NCBI GenBank assembly: GCA_027886175.1
Contig: JAJNNQ010000075.1
Span: forward strand, 33,944,501 to 34,008,500
Length of the DNA: 64,000 nucleotides
Direction: 5' to 3'
DNA from: Phylloscopus collybita
Taxonomy: Eukaryota > Chordata > Aves > Passeriformes > Phylloscopidae
Shown here: in pieces, positions 45,201-57,785 of the stretch
Numbering within the stretch: the first letter of the stretch is position 1
How the letters are laid out: every line of letters starts with the position of its first letter
Notes under the pieces: generated by a model
The model's database searches: none
Seen by the model: only the letters and a program-made list of their open reading frames with translations
Told to the model about the DNA's origin: nothing
Program-made: the position numbers and the translations under genes

Positions 45201-48200
45201 AATATTAAATAAAGCTGAGGTTTGAAAAATCCAGAGCTGCTGGGTCAGTTGACACATTGGGAGAGTGAACAGCTATCAATTACTAAACATACAGGTGGAA
45301 GAACAAAACTTAGAAAAAATTGGCAAACAAGCAAAGATTAATCATTTTAGATTGAATGACACTCTGTGAGGAGTATAAAAATAACTGCATCCTGAATAAG
45401 TAAAGTAAATAGATACTGCCAGGATTATTTCTAAAAGTAACAAGCACAGAAGATGAGACAGACACTAAAATAAAGAGAATAATTTCTCTCTTCATCTGAT
45501 GGTGTCAAAGCCCATAATCAAGTTTATTTTACCTAAAAAATTACCTGCCTTTGGAGTACACCCATGAGGGCAGTGTTGATTAATATTCAGTGACTTTGTG
45601 ACATAATTAATTTTTGGTATATGTGGATATTAGAAGAAGGTAAAAGATATCTAGCTAGTATTGCTTACTACCTTACTTGGCAATACCAGTGTTTTCCCCT
45701 CCACGCAATTTTGCACTTCCCCCCTCCGGTTGTACATGTGGATAAAGCCTAACACAGCCAAGCCAGACTAGTAGCTGCTGTGTGAAGAAGCAGAGCAGTG
45801 AATTCCATACAGAAGTAGCAGAAGTTGTCTGCATTGTATTCGGGGGCTATTTCCACGGGGGAACATGCATAAGTGTAAAAGGAACCACGTAGCTCCTATA
45901 AGGCACTGGAAACTGAAAGAGGGTTAAGATAAGCTTCCTCTATGGAAAGCCTCACTTGCCATAAAATTCATCGAAATATTGATCCCACTGCATAGTAGAA
46001 GTGCATTTCTTCTTCCACTTTTCTTTAAACACCCGTAATGCCACACAATGACAATTCTTCTCAATTTGCCTGCATTTCAATGCACTCTCATAAGTACAGA
46101 GCTTTTCAAGAACAGATTGATACCATAGCTGAATAGGCTAAAGCTGCAGCACAACCAATATACAGTATGAAATTAAAGATGTAATAAATTCCAAGCAAAA
46201 AGCAGCATTGCAACCCAGGAGATGAGACTTACACAGGAATGCTTCTAAGGAATCCTTTCTTAGGCTTCCCTAAATCTCAACAATGTGTATCTATTTAAAT
46301 CACACTTCATGCTCAGATTCACTGGAGTCAAGGCTGCAAGGAATGCAAAAACTATTGGATATGTATCATTTTACTGCCATTCAGTGTGGGAAATTATATT
46401 AACACAGCCAGAGTCAGTCTTTTTGCCTAATATACACCTATTTTAAAAAGGAATAACAAATGCTTAAATTCTGTAAATTTGTTATACAAAAGAATATAAC
46501 ATATCAAGGTTCACGCACTTAAATAATGAACTCTCTCTGTACTTCACATTAGGTGTTCCCTGACAATTACATACACCACCATAAAAAGATCCAAATCTTT
46601 TACAGTACAGTCAGTATATTTCAGCATATTGACAAAAACTGGCAATAATCCTACAGCCAAAAGCTTTGCTTCAGATTTCTGAGATATCCTAGTAAACCCA
46701 CCCATTCTTAGTGTCAGATAAAAAAAAACCAGGCACCCTTGTACCTCCTGCTGGGCCACAGTAATGCAGGATACTAAAGAACAAAGAGATGTTAGAGTTA
46801 TAGGCTTACCAATGCTACCATTCTCCTTCTGTTTTTCTGTATTCATTCTCTGGGGTGGCAGGCCTCAATTTTCACCTGTCTGGGAGAAAAATGTCATGGT
46901 CTTTCTGCTCTGGAGGTGGGATTTAACTCATCTGACTTCTTTGTCAAAGGTATTTATCTAAACTAAATCAACTTGGTTCCCTCTGTAGCTGGTAGAGAAA
47001 AATAAAGGATGTAGTGGATGACAGGTCACATCTAGCTTAGACTTGGTGCCACTGGTCCTGCACGAGTTACTCATTAGATGTCAGTCTTTTTGCATAGCAG
47101 GGGTCAGCCTATGAGTCTCAAAAATAAATGTTATTTATTTTAGCTATAAATGCGTGTCAAACAGAAAACAATGTCCACGTAATCAGCAAACTGTCTATAT
47201 GTATTTCTGTCACATAACTTTAACTCAGCCACCACAAGTGATGTCTGGCATCTTTCAGGTGCTGTGGACCATGAATGCTTCTCCTTTTCTGTCTCCTTTA
47301 ATCCCACCTGCTATTTTTGTTATGCGACATTCACATTTCATTTCTTGTCCTTTTATTTTGCTGGAGAGAGAGTCAAAAACGTAAGAGCCCCCATAAATAA
47401 CAATTAGCCATCTAACACTAATCTAATGAGTTAGCTGCTTGGTGAATTCTTTTTCTCCTGGACAGATTTTTTTAGAAGTCAAACGAACACTATTATACAG
47501 AATACAGAAAATACCAAAGACACACAGTATACCATTACCTAAATAATCAAGCAATGCAGAGTATTTAGATTCTATCATAGGGAAGTTCCAAATCTGTCAC
47601 TGAAAATAGCAAATTCCAGGGTTGTTAAGACCTTATGGATTTTACCCCAGCAGCTGCCTGGCTGTCAGCTGCCTGCTGAATCCATGGTAAGCCCCCCTGG
47701 AAACAGTCAGTCTCCTCTGTTAATTATCTCTATTTTCTTGTTTCTGATACTTAAAGGATACTGAGTTTAACGTGAAAATGTTAACTTATTTTTATAAGAA
47801 TGTATAAGAACTCCATGTTTGATGCAAATTATCAGTAATGGAGACCAGTAAACAAATATTCCAAGTAAGCTATAACCTCTTCAGCTTCCCACTGCAAAAC
47901 CAACCTTTTTCTTGTAAAAGTCAATATCTTCATTAGAAAGAAAACTCACTCTGAGCTTTTTATGAGCAAGTAAAATAAAATGCAGTCACAGGTTGATGGT
48001 AAAACATTTATCAGAATTGTATGTGTGAAATAAATACTTTCTAGTAAATGATGTAGTAAAAGCAACTTCAGAATTTATTCACAGATGTAGCGACTACAGA
48101 TTTTTGTATTCTGTGATTATTTAACTAATGCTTTTGAAATTATTGCAATAAAAATTACATTTGCAAATGCACCAGATGTTTTAATACTATATTTCACAGA

Positions 48201-49000
48201 GTGACCACGTTTACCAAATGTGCACAAATATGCAAAGCTTGCCTATAAAACATTGCTGTTATCTCTTGGATTTTTAAACCAGTGCAGAGTCAGCTTCCAT
48301 AGAGGGCTCACACCTATTTCAAAGGACACAGCCTCATTCTTATACAGTACGTCGTGAATTTAAAGCAATTTGCATTTTAATCTTCTACCTTTGATACAGC
48401 ACCACAGTAAAAAGTGAAAATGGGAACTTAAACCTCCACAAACTTGGGGAAGATTCTGATAGGGTCTAATATTATGTGACATGAATACCTCAAATTCCTA
48501 TTATAAAGTAATGTGCAATTGTGTATCCTCCTTTACATATTTCTCCATAAACTTCTCCATTTCTCCATGCCTTAGGATTAAGGGAGCTATCTTGAAGGTG
48601 CCATACATACTGCTGCACCAAAAAAACCCAGAAATTCCAGATGCCCATGCTGAATGTTCTGGTTTCTAAGTGTCCACACCTGGACTGACCATGTGAGTGA
48701 GCTCACTGCCAGCATGCTTCATTTTGACAAACTGCACCACATTGCATCCTTCTTAGATCTAGTGTTCATGCCATTTGTGCACATTAATATCCTTCTGCAC
48801 AATAACACATTATTTCTCTTCTAGAATGGTGAGTAAAAGAGAAGCAATGTGCTGACAAGTTTAAACCAGGAAAAGTTCAGGAAGGAGAAACAAATGAATA
48901 GAAGTGGTTTGTCAGGGGAGTATTTTAGGTATGACACCTGCAGCAATCCAGAGGCGTGACTCCCATCCTGTGTAGACCAAGCAAACCAATTCAAACTCCA
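39236..49000. other. Intergenic region, first part
   Basis: AT-rich DNA between CPA6 and ARFGEF1. Several open frames occur (for example 41699-41995 and 43575-44050), but they begin with TTG or GTG rather than ATG and lack recognisable domains. I see no CR1, LTR or RNA gene here. Confidence 0.6.
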
Positions 49001-49012
49001 TGCTATAGTCTG

Positions 49013-49468
49013 CTATTCAATAAATGTAGCTAAACTTTTATTGCTAAATGTATCTAGTCCCAGAGGTAACCAAGAAAGGAAGTTTGGTTCAGGTATATGT
49101 AAAACCTCATAAGGATTATCATTAGCATTGATTTGTATTGTTATGTATCTATGACAAGGGCCCCATAGAACTATCTGCTGCACGTCTATGATATGATATG
49201 ATATATATGATAAATGAGATTTGTACCAGCCCAACAATGTTTGTTTGACTTTCTTATCTACAAAAACTATAAACTGAACTTCAATAGTACCAGTGGCACA
49301 GCAAAATTCTCTGATAGCCACTATCCATACTTCTGTATAGAAAGACTTAAAATTATAAACCAAAGAAACAGCACATGGTATAAACCTCCAGATATCAAAA
49401 CTTAACACACCAGGTCTGCCTGGAACAAAACCCAGACAGCAGCAGCTTTCAATGTCATGAAAAACCAT
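49013..49468 (-). CDS. Unexplained 151-codon ORF, possible retroelement relic
   Basis: An uninterrupted frame with a true ATG at 49468 and TAG at its end, in DNA that is about two-thirds A+T. A run this long is unlikely by chance there. The product is hydrophobic and aromatic-rich with clustered Cys (FCCATGT, SCCCLGF) and no signal peptide or domain I know. A small tandem ATGAT repeat crosses it near 49190-49212. There is no visible intron structure or promoter. A relic of a retroelement gene is one possibility; a chance frame is the other. Confidence 0.2.
   Translation of the reverse strand: MVFHDIESCCCLGFVPGRPGVLSFDIWRFIPCAVSLVYNFKSFYTEVWIVAIREFCCATGTIEVQFIVFVDKKVKQTLLGWYKSHLSYISYHIIDVQQIVLWGPCHRYITIQINANDNPYEVLHIPEPNFLSWLPLGLDTFSNKSLATFIE
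49189..49212. repeat. Short ATGAT/AT tandem repeat
   Basis: Several ATGAT-type units run into AT dinucleotides. It falls inside the minus-strand frame at 49013-49468, where it encodes a Tyr/Ser/Ile/His-rich stretch. Confidence 0.7.
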
Positions 49469-51954
49469 ACATCATACTTGCTGTGAACCAGTCACTTCAG
49501 TTTTTCATGATCCAGATTGCACATCAGCTGTTGACATTTGACTTGAAACTAGAAACATAATAGAAGTCTAATCAAAATTGTTGTAGGTGTTTCAAAATGT
49601 CTTGTAAAAATATTTGAGTGAGTACACACCTAGCAAACAGTTAGCTAACTGGCATATTAGAATGAATCACTGCAGTGCTTCTTTAATGTCTGTCTTTTAG
49701 GCAAAAGTATCCATAACTTCCATTCACTTTTATTTTTCAAGTTATTCATATTGAAAAATCTTTCATTCATGTCATGAAGACCACAATTTATAAAGTATAT
49801 GCTCAAACATCAGTTATTCCATTTTTGACAGGAAATGACTGGAGTTGCTGGCGGAAACAATCAGGCAGGTTCAAAGCTCATTTCATGGCATTTAAAAGTG
49901 GTTATTGCTTCAGTCTCATTGTTTTGCACCTTAATTCACATGACTTATATGACCTCTCTATCTAAGTGTTTCAACACAGATATTAAAATACTTGGTAACC
50001 ACTCTTGTTATTATTTGACTTACTCTGCCCAGAGATTTGAGGGATATTTTTCTCCAGCTGATTTTCATTCAACTTTTCTCAGTTGACTTTCATTTTCAAC
50101 TGTTCTTTTCAACTTCCATTTTCAACTTTTCTTTATTAGGTCATTGAAAGACATCTGCATAAACCCTTGAAAATGCTAAAGTTCTGAAGTGCTACATGAA
50201 ATTCACCTCAGATCAAGGGGAAAAGAGGCACCTAGCATATAAAAATTAGATTCAGACTAATGCTTCATGCACCCAATATCTAGGCTACTTAATTACTAAG
50301 CTGTAGGACAACTCAGCATGCTTTACACTGATCATGTTACATCAGTCACAAAGACCTTCAGGAGACTGAAGCTAGGTCATCAAGGTGGAACAGATACAAT
50401 TTTCAGTAAATTTGTTACTTTTCTCATTTGTCAGATTATTCCCATTTTTTGAACTGACACTGGAGATTAAGAACATGAGACACGCTATGTACTATAGTAG
50501 TCCTTCCTATTACAGGTGTTTGGGGAGGTAACTAATTAACCAGGCTCACCCACAGAGTAATCCAGGAAATCCATAATGGTAGTGACAGAACCTCCCAGGA
50601 AAAAGGGCAATCATGTTGTGGCTTCCTCCTCTTCCATATTTCTCCTTAGAATCCAATAATAGTTCCTTAACCATTTTATCTTCTGGTGTTGGCTGGGAGA
50701 AGCAATAAATCAGCAGATCTTATTGATAGATTTGCCATACATTCTCCAAAAGTCTTCTTTTGCAGTGCAAAGGCTCTCAGGAAATTGCCAGAGCTTTATA
50801 TTCTCGGCATTTTGAGACAGAAATATTTGCCATCATGAATGAGTCACTATACTGGCTTGAGTTTACCTTTGCATTTGCATAGTCTCACATACAGCAATAA
50901 CTGTACAATAGGTTCCTGGTTCAGGGTGAATATGTGCAATTCATTACCATGTTCCTCAAAAAGCACCCTCTTCTTCAACAAAGTGCCCCAGAAAATCACC
51001 TTTTCAGACAGTTAGGACTTGTACTTCCATAATCAGGCCCTTAAGTCTGAAAAACTACTGAAGAAACTTTTTAAAAACCCTATATGACCAATTTTTTAAA
51101 AATTCATTTCCTTCTGTCTGCAAGATGGAAACTTACATTCCTTCATTCACAGTATCAGGGAACAGTATGCTGAGGTGCCATGGAAGCTGGGAACTGAATT
51201 ATTCATCTGTTAGCAGGAGCAACATGCAGAAGAAAGAACAAGTTGAAAACTCCTACAGGTAGGCTAGAAGAAAATGTATTCCCAAGAAAAAGAACTAGAA
51301 AAAGGAATCATATTCCATCAAATGCACTGGTATAACTTCCAGCATGTAAATTCAAGCTACAGCCAGGAGCCTTTGATATCCTCTGACAGTTTTCAGCCAC
51401 AATTCAAAACTTTATTCCATCAACCACAAGAGGTGGGAATTTTTCTTCTCTCTTCTTCTGCTCTCCGACATTTTTCCTACATGTCACAAACTGACAAATG
51501 GCATGCTTTGCTAGAAGTATGTTTTCTCACTTAACCATAGTATCAGGAATGTATTTCAATACAGCAAGAGTCTGTACTTTTTAGCTTTAAGGTATGAATT
51601 TGTCACTTTGAAAGAGCCTCCTCGCAGTGATGGATGTTTATTTCCTTACTGGTCACTCCAGGGTGTTACATGCTTTTGTACAAATGTTTGGAACAAACCT
51701 ACCTACTGGTGCATATTCCCTCTACTAACAAACACTTGGTTTTTTTCTCACTCAGTGCAACAGTGGATATAGCACAACTTGTTAGAATACTCACTCTATG
51801 AACAAACTGACGACTTCAGTTCCAGAATTTATGTTAAAAAAACCCCTGAAACAATGAAAAAACTCTTAAAATATTAAAGTACATTTATGGTGAGTGTATC
51901 TCTTGCAGTTTGGTTGACAGACTGCGATCTTTTGCATAATGGGTACACTGAACA

Positions 51955-52507
51955 TTGTGGATTATGCTTCACCTATTTTTACAAGGGTGGCAGCCCTATG
52001 AGTCCCTAGAGGGACTGAGAGGAATGCTTGGTTTGTACCTCAGTATTACACAACCAAGCACCACCAGCAGACCTGTTAAATCTTATGCTTTGAGTAAGAA
52101 TCTTGGAAATTTCTCCACCAAGGTGCTTGCAGTTGAGAACATAATCACAGCTTCTCTCCTGTCCCAGGTTCCCATCTGTCAGATCCATCTGGACTCTGAT
52201 CCGTTACGCACTGATTATCTGCATCTGGTAGATGAAACCAGGATGGGAACAGATGCAAAGTACTGTGCTAGAGCTAAAGAAGTGACAAGTGAGCCACCAC
52301 GATTCAAGGTTTATATGCAGTGGCAGGAATACACTAGTCCTACCTATGGACCCATCCATCCTATACATGGGGTTACCTATAGAGGCAGGCTGAGCACTCT
52401 CTTGCACCATGGGAACAATCAAGAAAACTTATGCTAAAAGTAGTAGTTTAAACCATACTTTAAGTTGGCATAAACCAATACTGTTGCAATAAATAAAAAA
52501 AAAAAAA
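51955..52507 (+). pseudogene. Unexplained long ORF with A-tail, possible retrocopy
   Basis: An open frame of 160 codons from TTG (first ATG at 51964) to a TAA at 52435-52437 is followed 50 bases later by AATAAA and then a 12-base A run ending at 52507. ORF, short tail, polyadenylation signal and A-tail together look like a retroposed mRNA end. The protein (for example QVPICQIHLDSDPL, PPRFKVYMQWQEYTSP) is not one I recognise, and no target-site duplication was found. It may be chance. Confidence 0.22.
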
Positions 52508-53854
52508 GGCCTGACCTCTTCTTACCTATTTTCATGTTCTTGTTCTTGTGTTCTCCGTTCCCCTGAGCTAACACAAACATCTGTGAGGTTGCCTGCTGAA
52601 TTGGGATATGAAATGTATCTGGATTCAAAACAGTCTGATCCTGGTCAGGTTAATTTCAATCTAATTAAATTCTGAATATAATTCAGCACATAATTCACCA
52701 CACAGCAACGCAAATGCTTACTCTGACAAAGGAAGTAAGAAACATCTAGGTAGAAGAGGGAAGGATTGCATCTTCCAGTAGTAGTTCTGTCTTATTCTAG
52801 CTTAAAGTGATCACACTCTCATTATCACTGTGCTGTTTCAAAGCTCATCAAGATGATTTAAGAAGACAGTGCCACCATGAGCAACAGTCCTCATCACACA
52901 CATTCCCCACTCCCCTTCTTGAGTAAGATTTACTGAATATGCAGATAAGTCAGATTAATTCACTGATCCCACTGAAAACTACTTTCTTGTAAAACTGATT
53001 TTTGGCTGAATCACAGATGAACTAACTGATGGTACAAGTTAGACAGCTAGACCAACATAAGAAAGTGGATGGGAGCTCACAGAGGTGAAAGAGTTCCCTT
53101 TGGGAGGCAGCTGAACAGCTGAAAATAATCAGCTTTTTCTAAGCATGAAACTGCAGTTTTAATATTCCCTTTTACTGCTCATCTGACTTTTAAGCAAAGG
53201 CTTCCAGTCCTAGCTTATCAGCATTTTCAAATAAGCACTATGTACAATTGTGGTACATAAAGCCAGCAGAAGCAGGTTCTAATTGTTCCCTCTCACATGG
53301 AAAGTTCTCTGCAGTTTTTTACTGAACAAGTATGTAACACTCACACAGAACAGTTTAAATATATGAAACAATATAAATAGCTTCTGGAATATTCCAATTA
53401 AGTGGTAAATAAAAATGTACTAGACAGTAATTTTTGCACTGTTTCTCAAATACAGTTTTTTCTCTTGTGTTGCTCTGTTTAAATGTTAAGGCTCCAAGAA
53501 AGCAGAGATGGTTTTATGCTTTAGGGTATACATACTACATGCTTCTTTTAGGTTGGACAGAAAACATTTCTCAGGTTTGACTGGACAACTATAATATTTG
53601 ATACATCATGTTGCCAGGCTTAGCAGTTTGAGCAGAAAAAACAATTAACAGTTCTCTTCTACATCTTCAGGACTTCAGCAACCAAATAGGAATCTCTACA
53701 GCTACAAGGATTACTGTTCTTTGGTCAGACATTTACTAGTGAAACAAATTACTTAGTAAAGCAAAGATCTGCATGCTGAAACCTAAGCACTTCAGGCATT
53801 AGAATCACTGCATACAACAAGCATTTTGGATTTCTTTGCAAGGTACTGGTGTAG

Positions 53855-54832
53855 TACAGCAAAATCCGTTCCTCAGGGTTCTCTAGTGGGCCCAGCCCTG
53901 TACAATAACTTTATCAACAATCTGGACAAAGGGATTGAGTGTACCCTCAGTTACTTTGCAGATGACATCGAGTTGGGTGGGAATGCTGATCACCTGGAGA
54001 TCACTAACACTCAGAAAAGGCTCTGCAGCTCTGGACAGGCTGAATTGATGGGCCAAGATGAACCTTTTGAGGTTTACCAAAGCAACAAGGCCAATAGCCA
54101 GCTCCTGCCCCTGGGTTACAACAACCCCACACAGTGCTACAGATTTGGGAAAGCATGGCCAGAAAGACGCCTGCTGGAAAAGGACCCGGGGGGCCTGGTC
54201 GACAGCAGCTGAACCTGAGCCAGTGTCTGCCTGGGTGGCCAAGAAGGTCACCGGCATAGTGTGGCCAACAGGACCAGGTAGTGATTGTCCCCCTACACTT
54301 GGCAGTGGTGAGGCCACACCTTGAACCCTGTGTTCAGTTCTCAGCCCCTCAATAGAGAGAAAGGCATTGGGGTGCTGAAGCATGTCCAGAGAAGGGCAAG
54401 AGAGCTTGTGAAGCACAAATCTGGAGCACAAGTCTCATGAGGAGCAGCTGAGAGAGCTGGGATTGCTCAGCCTGGAGGAAAGGAGGCTCAGCAAGACCCT
54501 TATCACTCTCTACAACTACCTGAAAGAATATTGTAGCCAGGTGGGTGTCAGCCTTTTCTCCCAAGTAACAAGTGATAGGACAAGAGGAAATGTCCCCAGG
54601 TTGCACCAAGGGAGGTTTAGATTGGATATTAATAGAAATTTCTTCACCTAAAAGGTTGTCAAGCTTTGGAACAGGCTGCCCAGGGAAGTCATTAAGTCAC
54701 CATTCCTGAAGGTTCTTAAAAGGCATGTAGATGTGGCACTTAAGGACATGGTTTAGTGATGGACTTGGCAGCGCTGGCTTTACAGTTAGGTTCAATGACC
54801 TTAAGGGTCTTTCCCAACCTAAATGATTCTAG
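53855..54832 (+). mobile_element. CR1 LINE, 5'-truncated, plus orientation
   Basis: The reading begins with the reverse-transcriptase block VPQGSLVGPALYNNFINN and the catalytic-site text YFADDIELGG (the FADD box), near 53865-53980. It continues through decayed C-terminal RT sequence, including VTSDRTRGN near 54560-54600, and the typical CR1 3' end with CAACCTAAATGATTCT at about 54815-54830. Frameshifts and internal deletions break the frame, so it is dead. The 5' limit is approximate. Confidence 0.9.
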
Positions 54833-55922
54833 TTAGGAATCCATGTAAGACAAATATTCTAAATCTTCACCTTGTCATTCTTATGAGTTATCTGATTCTC
54901 CTTTCACTAGATATAAACCACTAGCTTTTGAAGTAATCAGCAAAGAGTTAAACACGCTCCTTATGGTCTGTAGTTTCTGTAACAAAGTCCTCGCTCAAAA
55001 TGCTTCCTCAAAGTCCATAACTCTTTTTATAATTGACCAAACATTATTTTAATAGCTGGCTCACCTAGTAAACGAAGCTGTCTTTAGCATCTGACTTTAC
55101 TTAAAGCACAGGGACCCAGCACACAAGCTGATCACCATTCATATCCTGTCCCTAAATGAGGACATGGGACTTTTTCTCTCCAATGCTTATATAATGGTTC
55201 CCCTAGGATTTCCCTCCTTACTGACTCACCTTTGGGAATGAAACTGAATGTCAACCTACCGGTGATTTACAATAAGATAGTCCTGTGCAACTTCAGAAGC
55301 AGGCTCTACACTGTTGCAGAGTTTAGGCAGTGTTTGCCTTGTGACTAGAATGTAGATGTAGATTGCCAGCTGTGCAAAGTCACAAATTGAGTCAACAGAG
55401 CAGCAGTTGTTCGAAATTGAGAACAGAATTTGAAGATCCAAACCACATTAAAAAATACCCAAACCAAAACAAGTATTCATATTAGAGCAGGAATGAAAGA
55501 CATGGAACTGAGTCTCTTTTTGACAGGTCTTTTTCTCCAGATGCTTCAGCAGTAATATATGCTCAACTAAAACACATTTTACATGTAAAATTATCTTGTA
55601 TACAGAATATGAAAATAGACATTAATATGAACAAAACAGATAACTGGAGTGCTCAGTGCTCTTTACGTACAGATACCCTTTTTCTTCATATTGCAAGTCT
55701 ATTTCTGCTAAATGGACTGTGAAAATCAATAGCAAACTCCATTTGCTAAATAACATTTGTAAGCTCTGACTTGGCTAAGGGAATCTGGACTCAAATGGTT
55801 TGTGCAAACCTACCAGCAAGAACTCCATGGAAATTCTTAATTTTTGCCATGTGGTCACTAGCAGGCAGCTTTGAAAGACCAAAGTAATTTTGACATCTTC
55901 ATTTCTGAACTTGCACCTATGA

Positions 55923-55924
<2 letters not shown>

Positions 55925-55963
<39 letters not shown>
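55925..55963. repeat. A39 homopolymer
   Basis: Thirty-nine uninterrupted A following GAAT. It could be the tail of a plus-strand retroposed sequence, but the preceding few hundred bases show no recognisable family. Confidence 0.92.
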
Positions 55964-55965
<2 letters not shown>

Positions 55966-56800
55966 TTTAGCCAACAGGCAAATGGTCTTCCATAAATAAA
56001 TTACTAGAAATAATTCAGGTATGCCTAGCAATTTTGCTGCTGAAGACACAGTCTTTTGAATAAATCAACACAATCTGAATACTGTATTTTTTTTCAGGAA
56101 TCAATATGCTTGGTGATATGACTTCTAACCCTCTCACAAAACTGTCATAATTTTAAAATCAGATCCACCCTCTTTTCTGTATTGTTTATCAGTTGTGTGG
56201 CAAAACGGCCAATACCAACAGCCAAACCAGAAAAAGTTACTGGTGCAAATAAAGTAGTTTCAGCAGAAACTACAGTCAGGCCTTGCATTCACCTCTAGCT
56301 TTAGCACAATTCCCTAGGCTAGTGTGTTCCTTAAAAAGCCAGAGATACCCATAAGGCAACAAGTGACTCTGGCACAAATAATTTCTCATTTGGGAAACTG
56401 GGTTAAGTAGCACTGGGCAGCATTAGCTGCCTCTTCATTGGAGGGCTGAGATCACTGTACCCTTACTGATGCAGCTACAATGGCTCTGTTGTAGGTAAGG
56501 AAACCGGCGCTCAAACTCCTTACAAGGCCTGAGCAAACTCTCACAAATGCTCCAGGAGGAAAGTGTTGGGATGAACTTCCAAAGGTTGTGTTCCTGACTG
56601 ATACAGCAGGACCACAGGAATAAAAAAGACTGAAGAGGCTTGCTGGGGATAACTTCTTTGCGGTGTGCGGGCTCTGTCCTCAGAGATGAGAGATGTCCCT
56701 TGCTTTCTACAACCATCCTTGCTTTCTGTACACTGATACTACAGCCTTGTCCCACTCTGCTTGAACTTCTGCTCTTTCATTTCCAGAATAATTTCTAAGT

Positions 56801-56874
56801 GGTTTTTTCGGTGTTTTGTTTTCTTGTTTGGTTTTTGTTTGTTTGTTTGGGTTTTTGTTGTTGTGGTTTTTTTG
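56801..56874. repeat. T/TTTG-rich low-complexity tract
   Basis: Runs of T mixed with GTTT units, including three GTTT in tandem near 56837-56848. Simple-sequence DNA just upstream of the ARFGEF1 CpG island. Confidence 0.8.
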
Positions 56875-57697
56875 TATCAGGGAAAAATTTTCTAAACCAG
56901 ACTTGCCTTCAGTTAGCGCCAAATTCGACTTTTAATGCCGGTGTACTAGTACTGCTGAGTTCAAAAGCTGGCCCTGTTACGTTTTTGCTGCTTACCAGTT
57001 AGGCAGGGTCGACCAGAGCTTTTTATTCTCTTTTTCAATGCTCTATACTCCTAGTGCACGTGCAGTGGGAAGAAAGGCGGGACGACAGCGCTTTAGTTAG
57101 AGGATGCAGGCGATAGGGAAAGAGCACCACACGAACCCGCAGGTGCGGTGCGGGCAGGGCTACAGGACCAGGCGGGAAAGGGAGGGGCTGAGGGAGCGCC
57201 CCGGGGAGCCCGGACACCTCCTACGCCGCAACGCGCTTCTCCCGTCTTTTCTCCCTCCTTCGGTGCTGGGGGCTGCTCTCCGATCGCTGCCCCGTGAGCC
57301 GGAACCCCGGGCGTTTCTCGTCAAGCAAGGCAGCGACCGTGGAAGGAGGTCAGCTCCTCTCCGAGGGAGCCTCCTTGCCCCAGCCCCGGCGAAGCCCGCC
57401 CTTCAGGGGCAGGTGGCGCATCCCGAGGGAGCCTTCCTCCTCCTCCGTCTCCTCCTCCACCTCCTACCGCTGGTGGCCCGGAAGGGAAGCCCTGCCCCTC
57501 CTCCTCATCCAGCTCCCAGGTGGCAGCGGCCATCTCCGTGCGTCCCTCTTCGCGGCTCCGCTCCACCTGTAGCGCGGCCGCGGGGCGGGCAGAATACGAG
57601 TGCCCCCCGCCCTCCCGCTTCCCTCCGCCCGCCCTGCCTCCCGGGACACGGGCGCCGCTTCCTCCCGCTCCGGCTGCGGCCCTGACGTCGCTTCCTT

Positions 57698-57708
57698 CCA
57701 ACATGGCG
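57698..57708 (+). promoter_or_regulatory. YY1-type element CCAACATGGCG
   Basis: It matches the AANATGGCG consensus that in many CpG-island promoters lies just downstream of the transcription start. With the CRE-like site 10-15 bases before it and the pyrimidine-rich CTTCCTTCC between, the start is probably near 57685-57700. Confidence 0.55.
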
Positions 57709-57747
57709 AGGGCAGGTTGTTGCTGCGGCCGCCGCCGCCGGTGCTGA
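57703..57747 (+). CDS. Upstream ORF 1 in ARFGEF1 leader (14 codons)
   Basis: ATG within the YY1-type element, A at -3 and G at +4, so a strong start context. It encodes a short Cys/Arg-rich peptide ending at TGA 57745-57747. Its stop overlaps the start of the next upstream ORF as TGATG. It is translated only if transcription begins upstream of about 57700. Confidence 0.4.
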   Translation: MARAGCCCGRRRRC

Positions 57748-57785
57748 TGGAGGCGGGCGCGGACCGGGGGCGGCTCGGGGACTGA
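57747..57785 (+). CDS. Upstream ORF 2 in ARFGEF1 leader (12 codons)
   Basis: ATG at 57747-57749 shares its A with the stop of upstream ORF 1. The peptide is MEAGADRGRLGD, then TGA. G follows the ATG at +4. It ends about 275 bases before the ARFGEF1 start, leaving room for reinitiation. Confidence 0.4.
   Translation: MEAGADRGRLGD

Larger units (their letters stand above)
54833..57049. other. Intergenic region upstream of ARFGEF1
   Basis: AT-rich DNA with a 39-base poly-A and a T/TTTG-rich tract. No gene or RNA is supported. GC begins to climb from about 57050 into the CpG island. Confidence 0.65.

Noticed and set aside
53883..54431. 182-codon minus-strand frame.
   Set aside because: It is antisense to the CR1 reverse-transcriptase remnant, whose sense strand is plus.
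57104..57685. 193-codon plus-strand frame upstream of ARFGEF1.
   Set aside because: It has an ATG but lies before the inferred transcription start, and its composition is that of CpG-island DNA with no domain.
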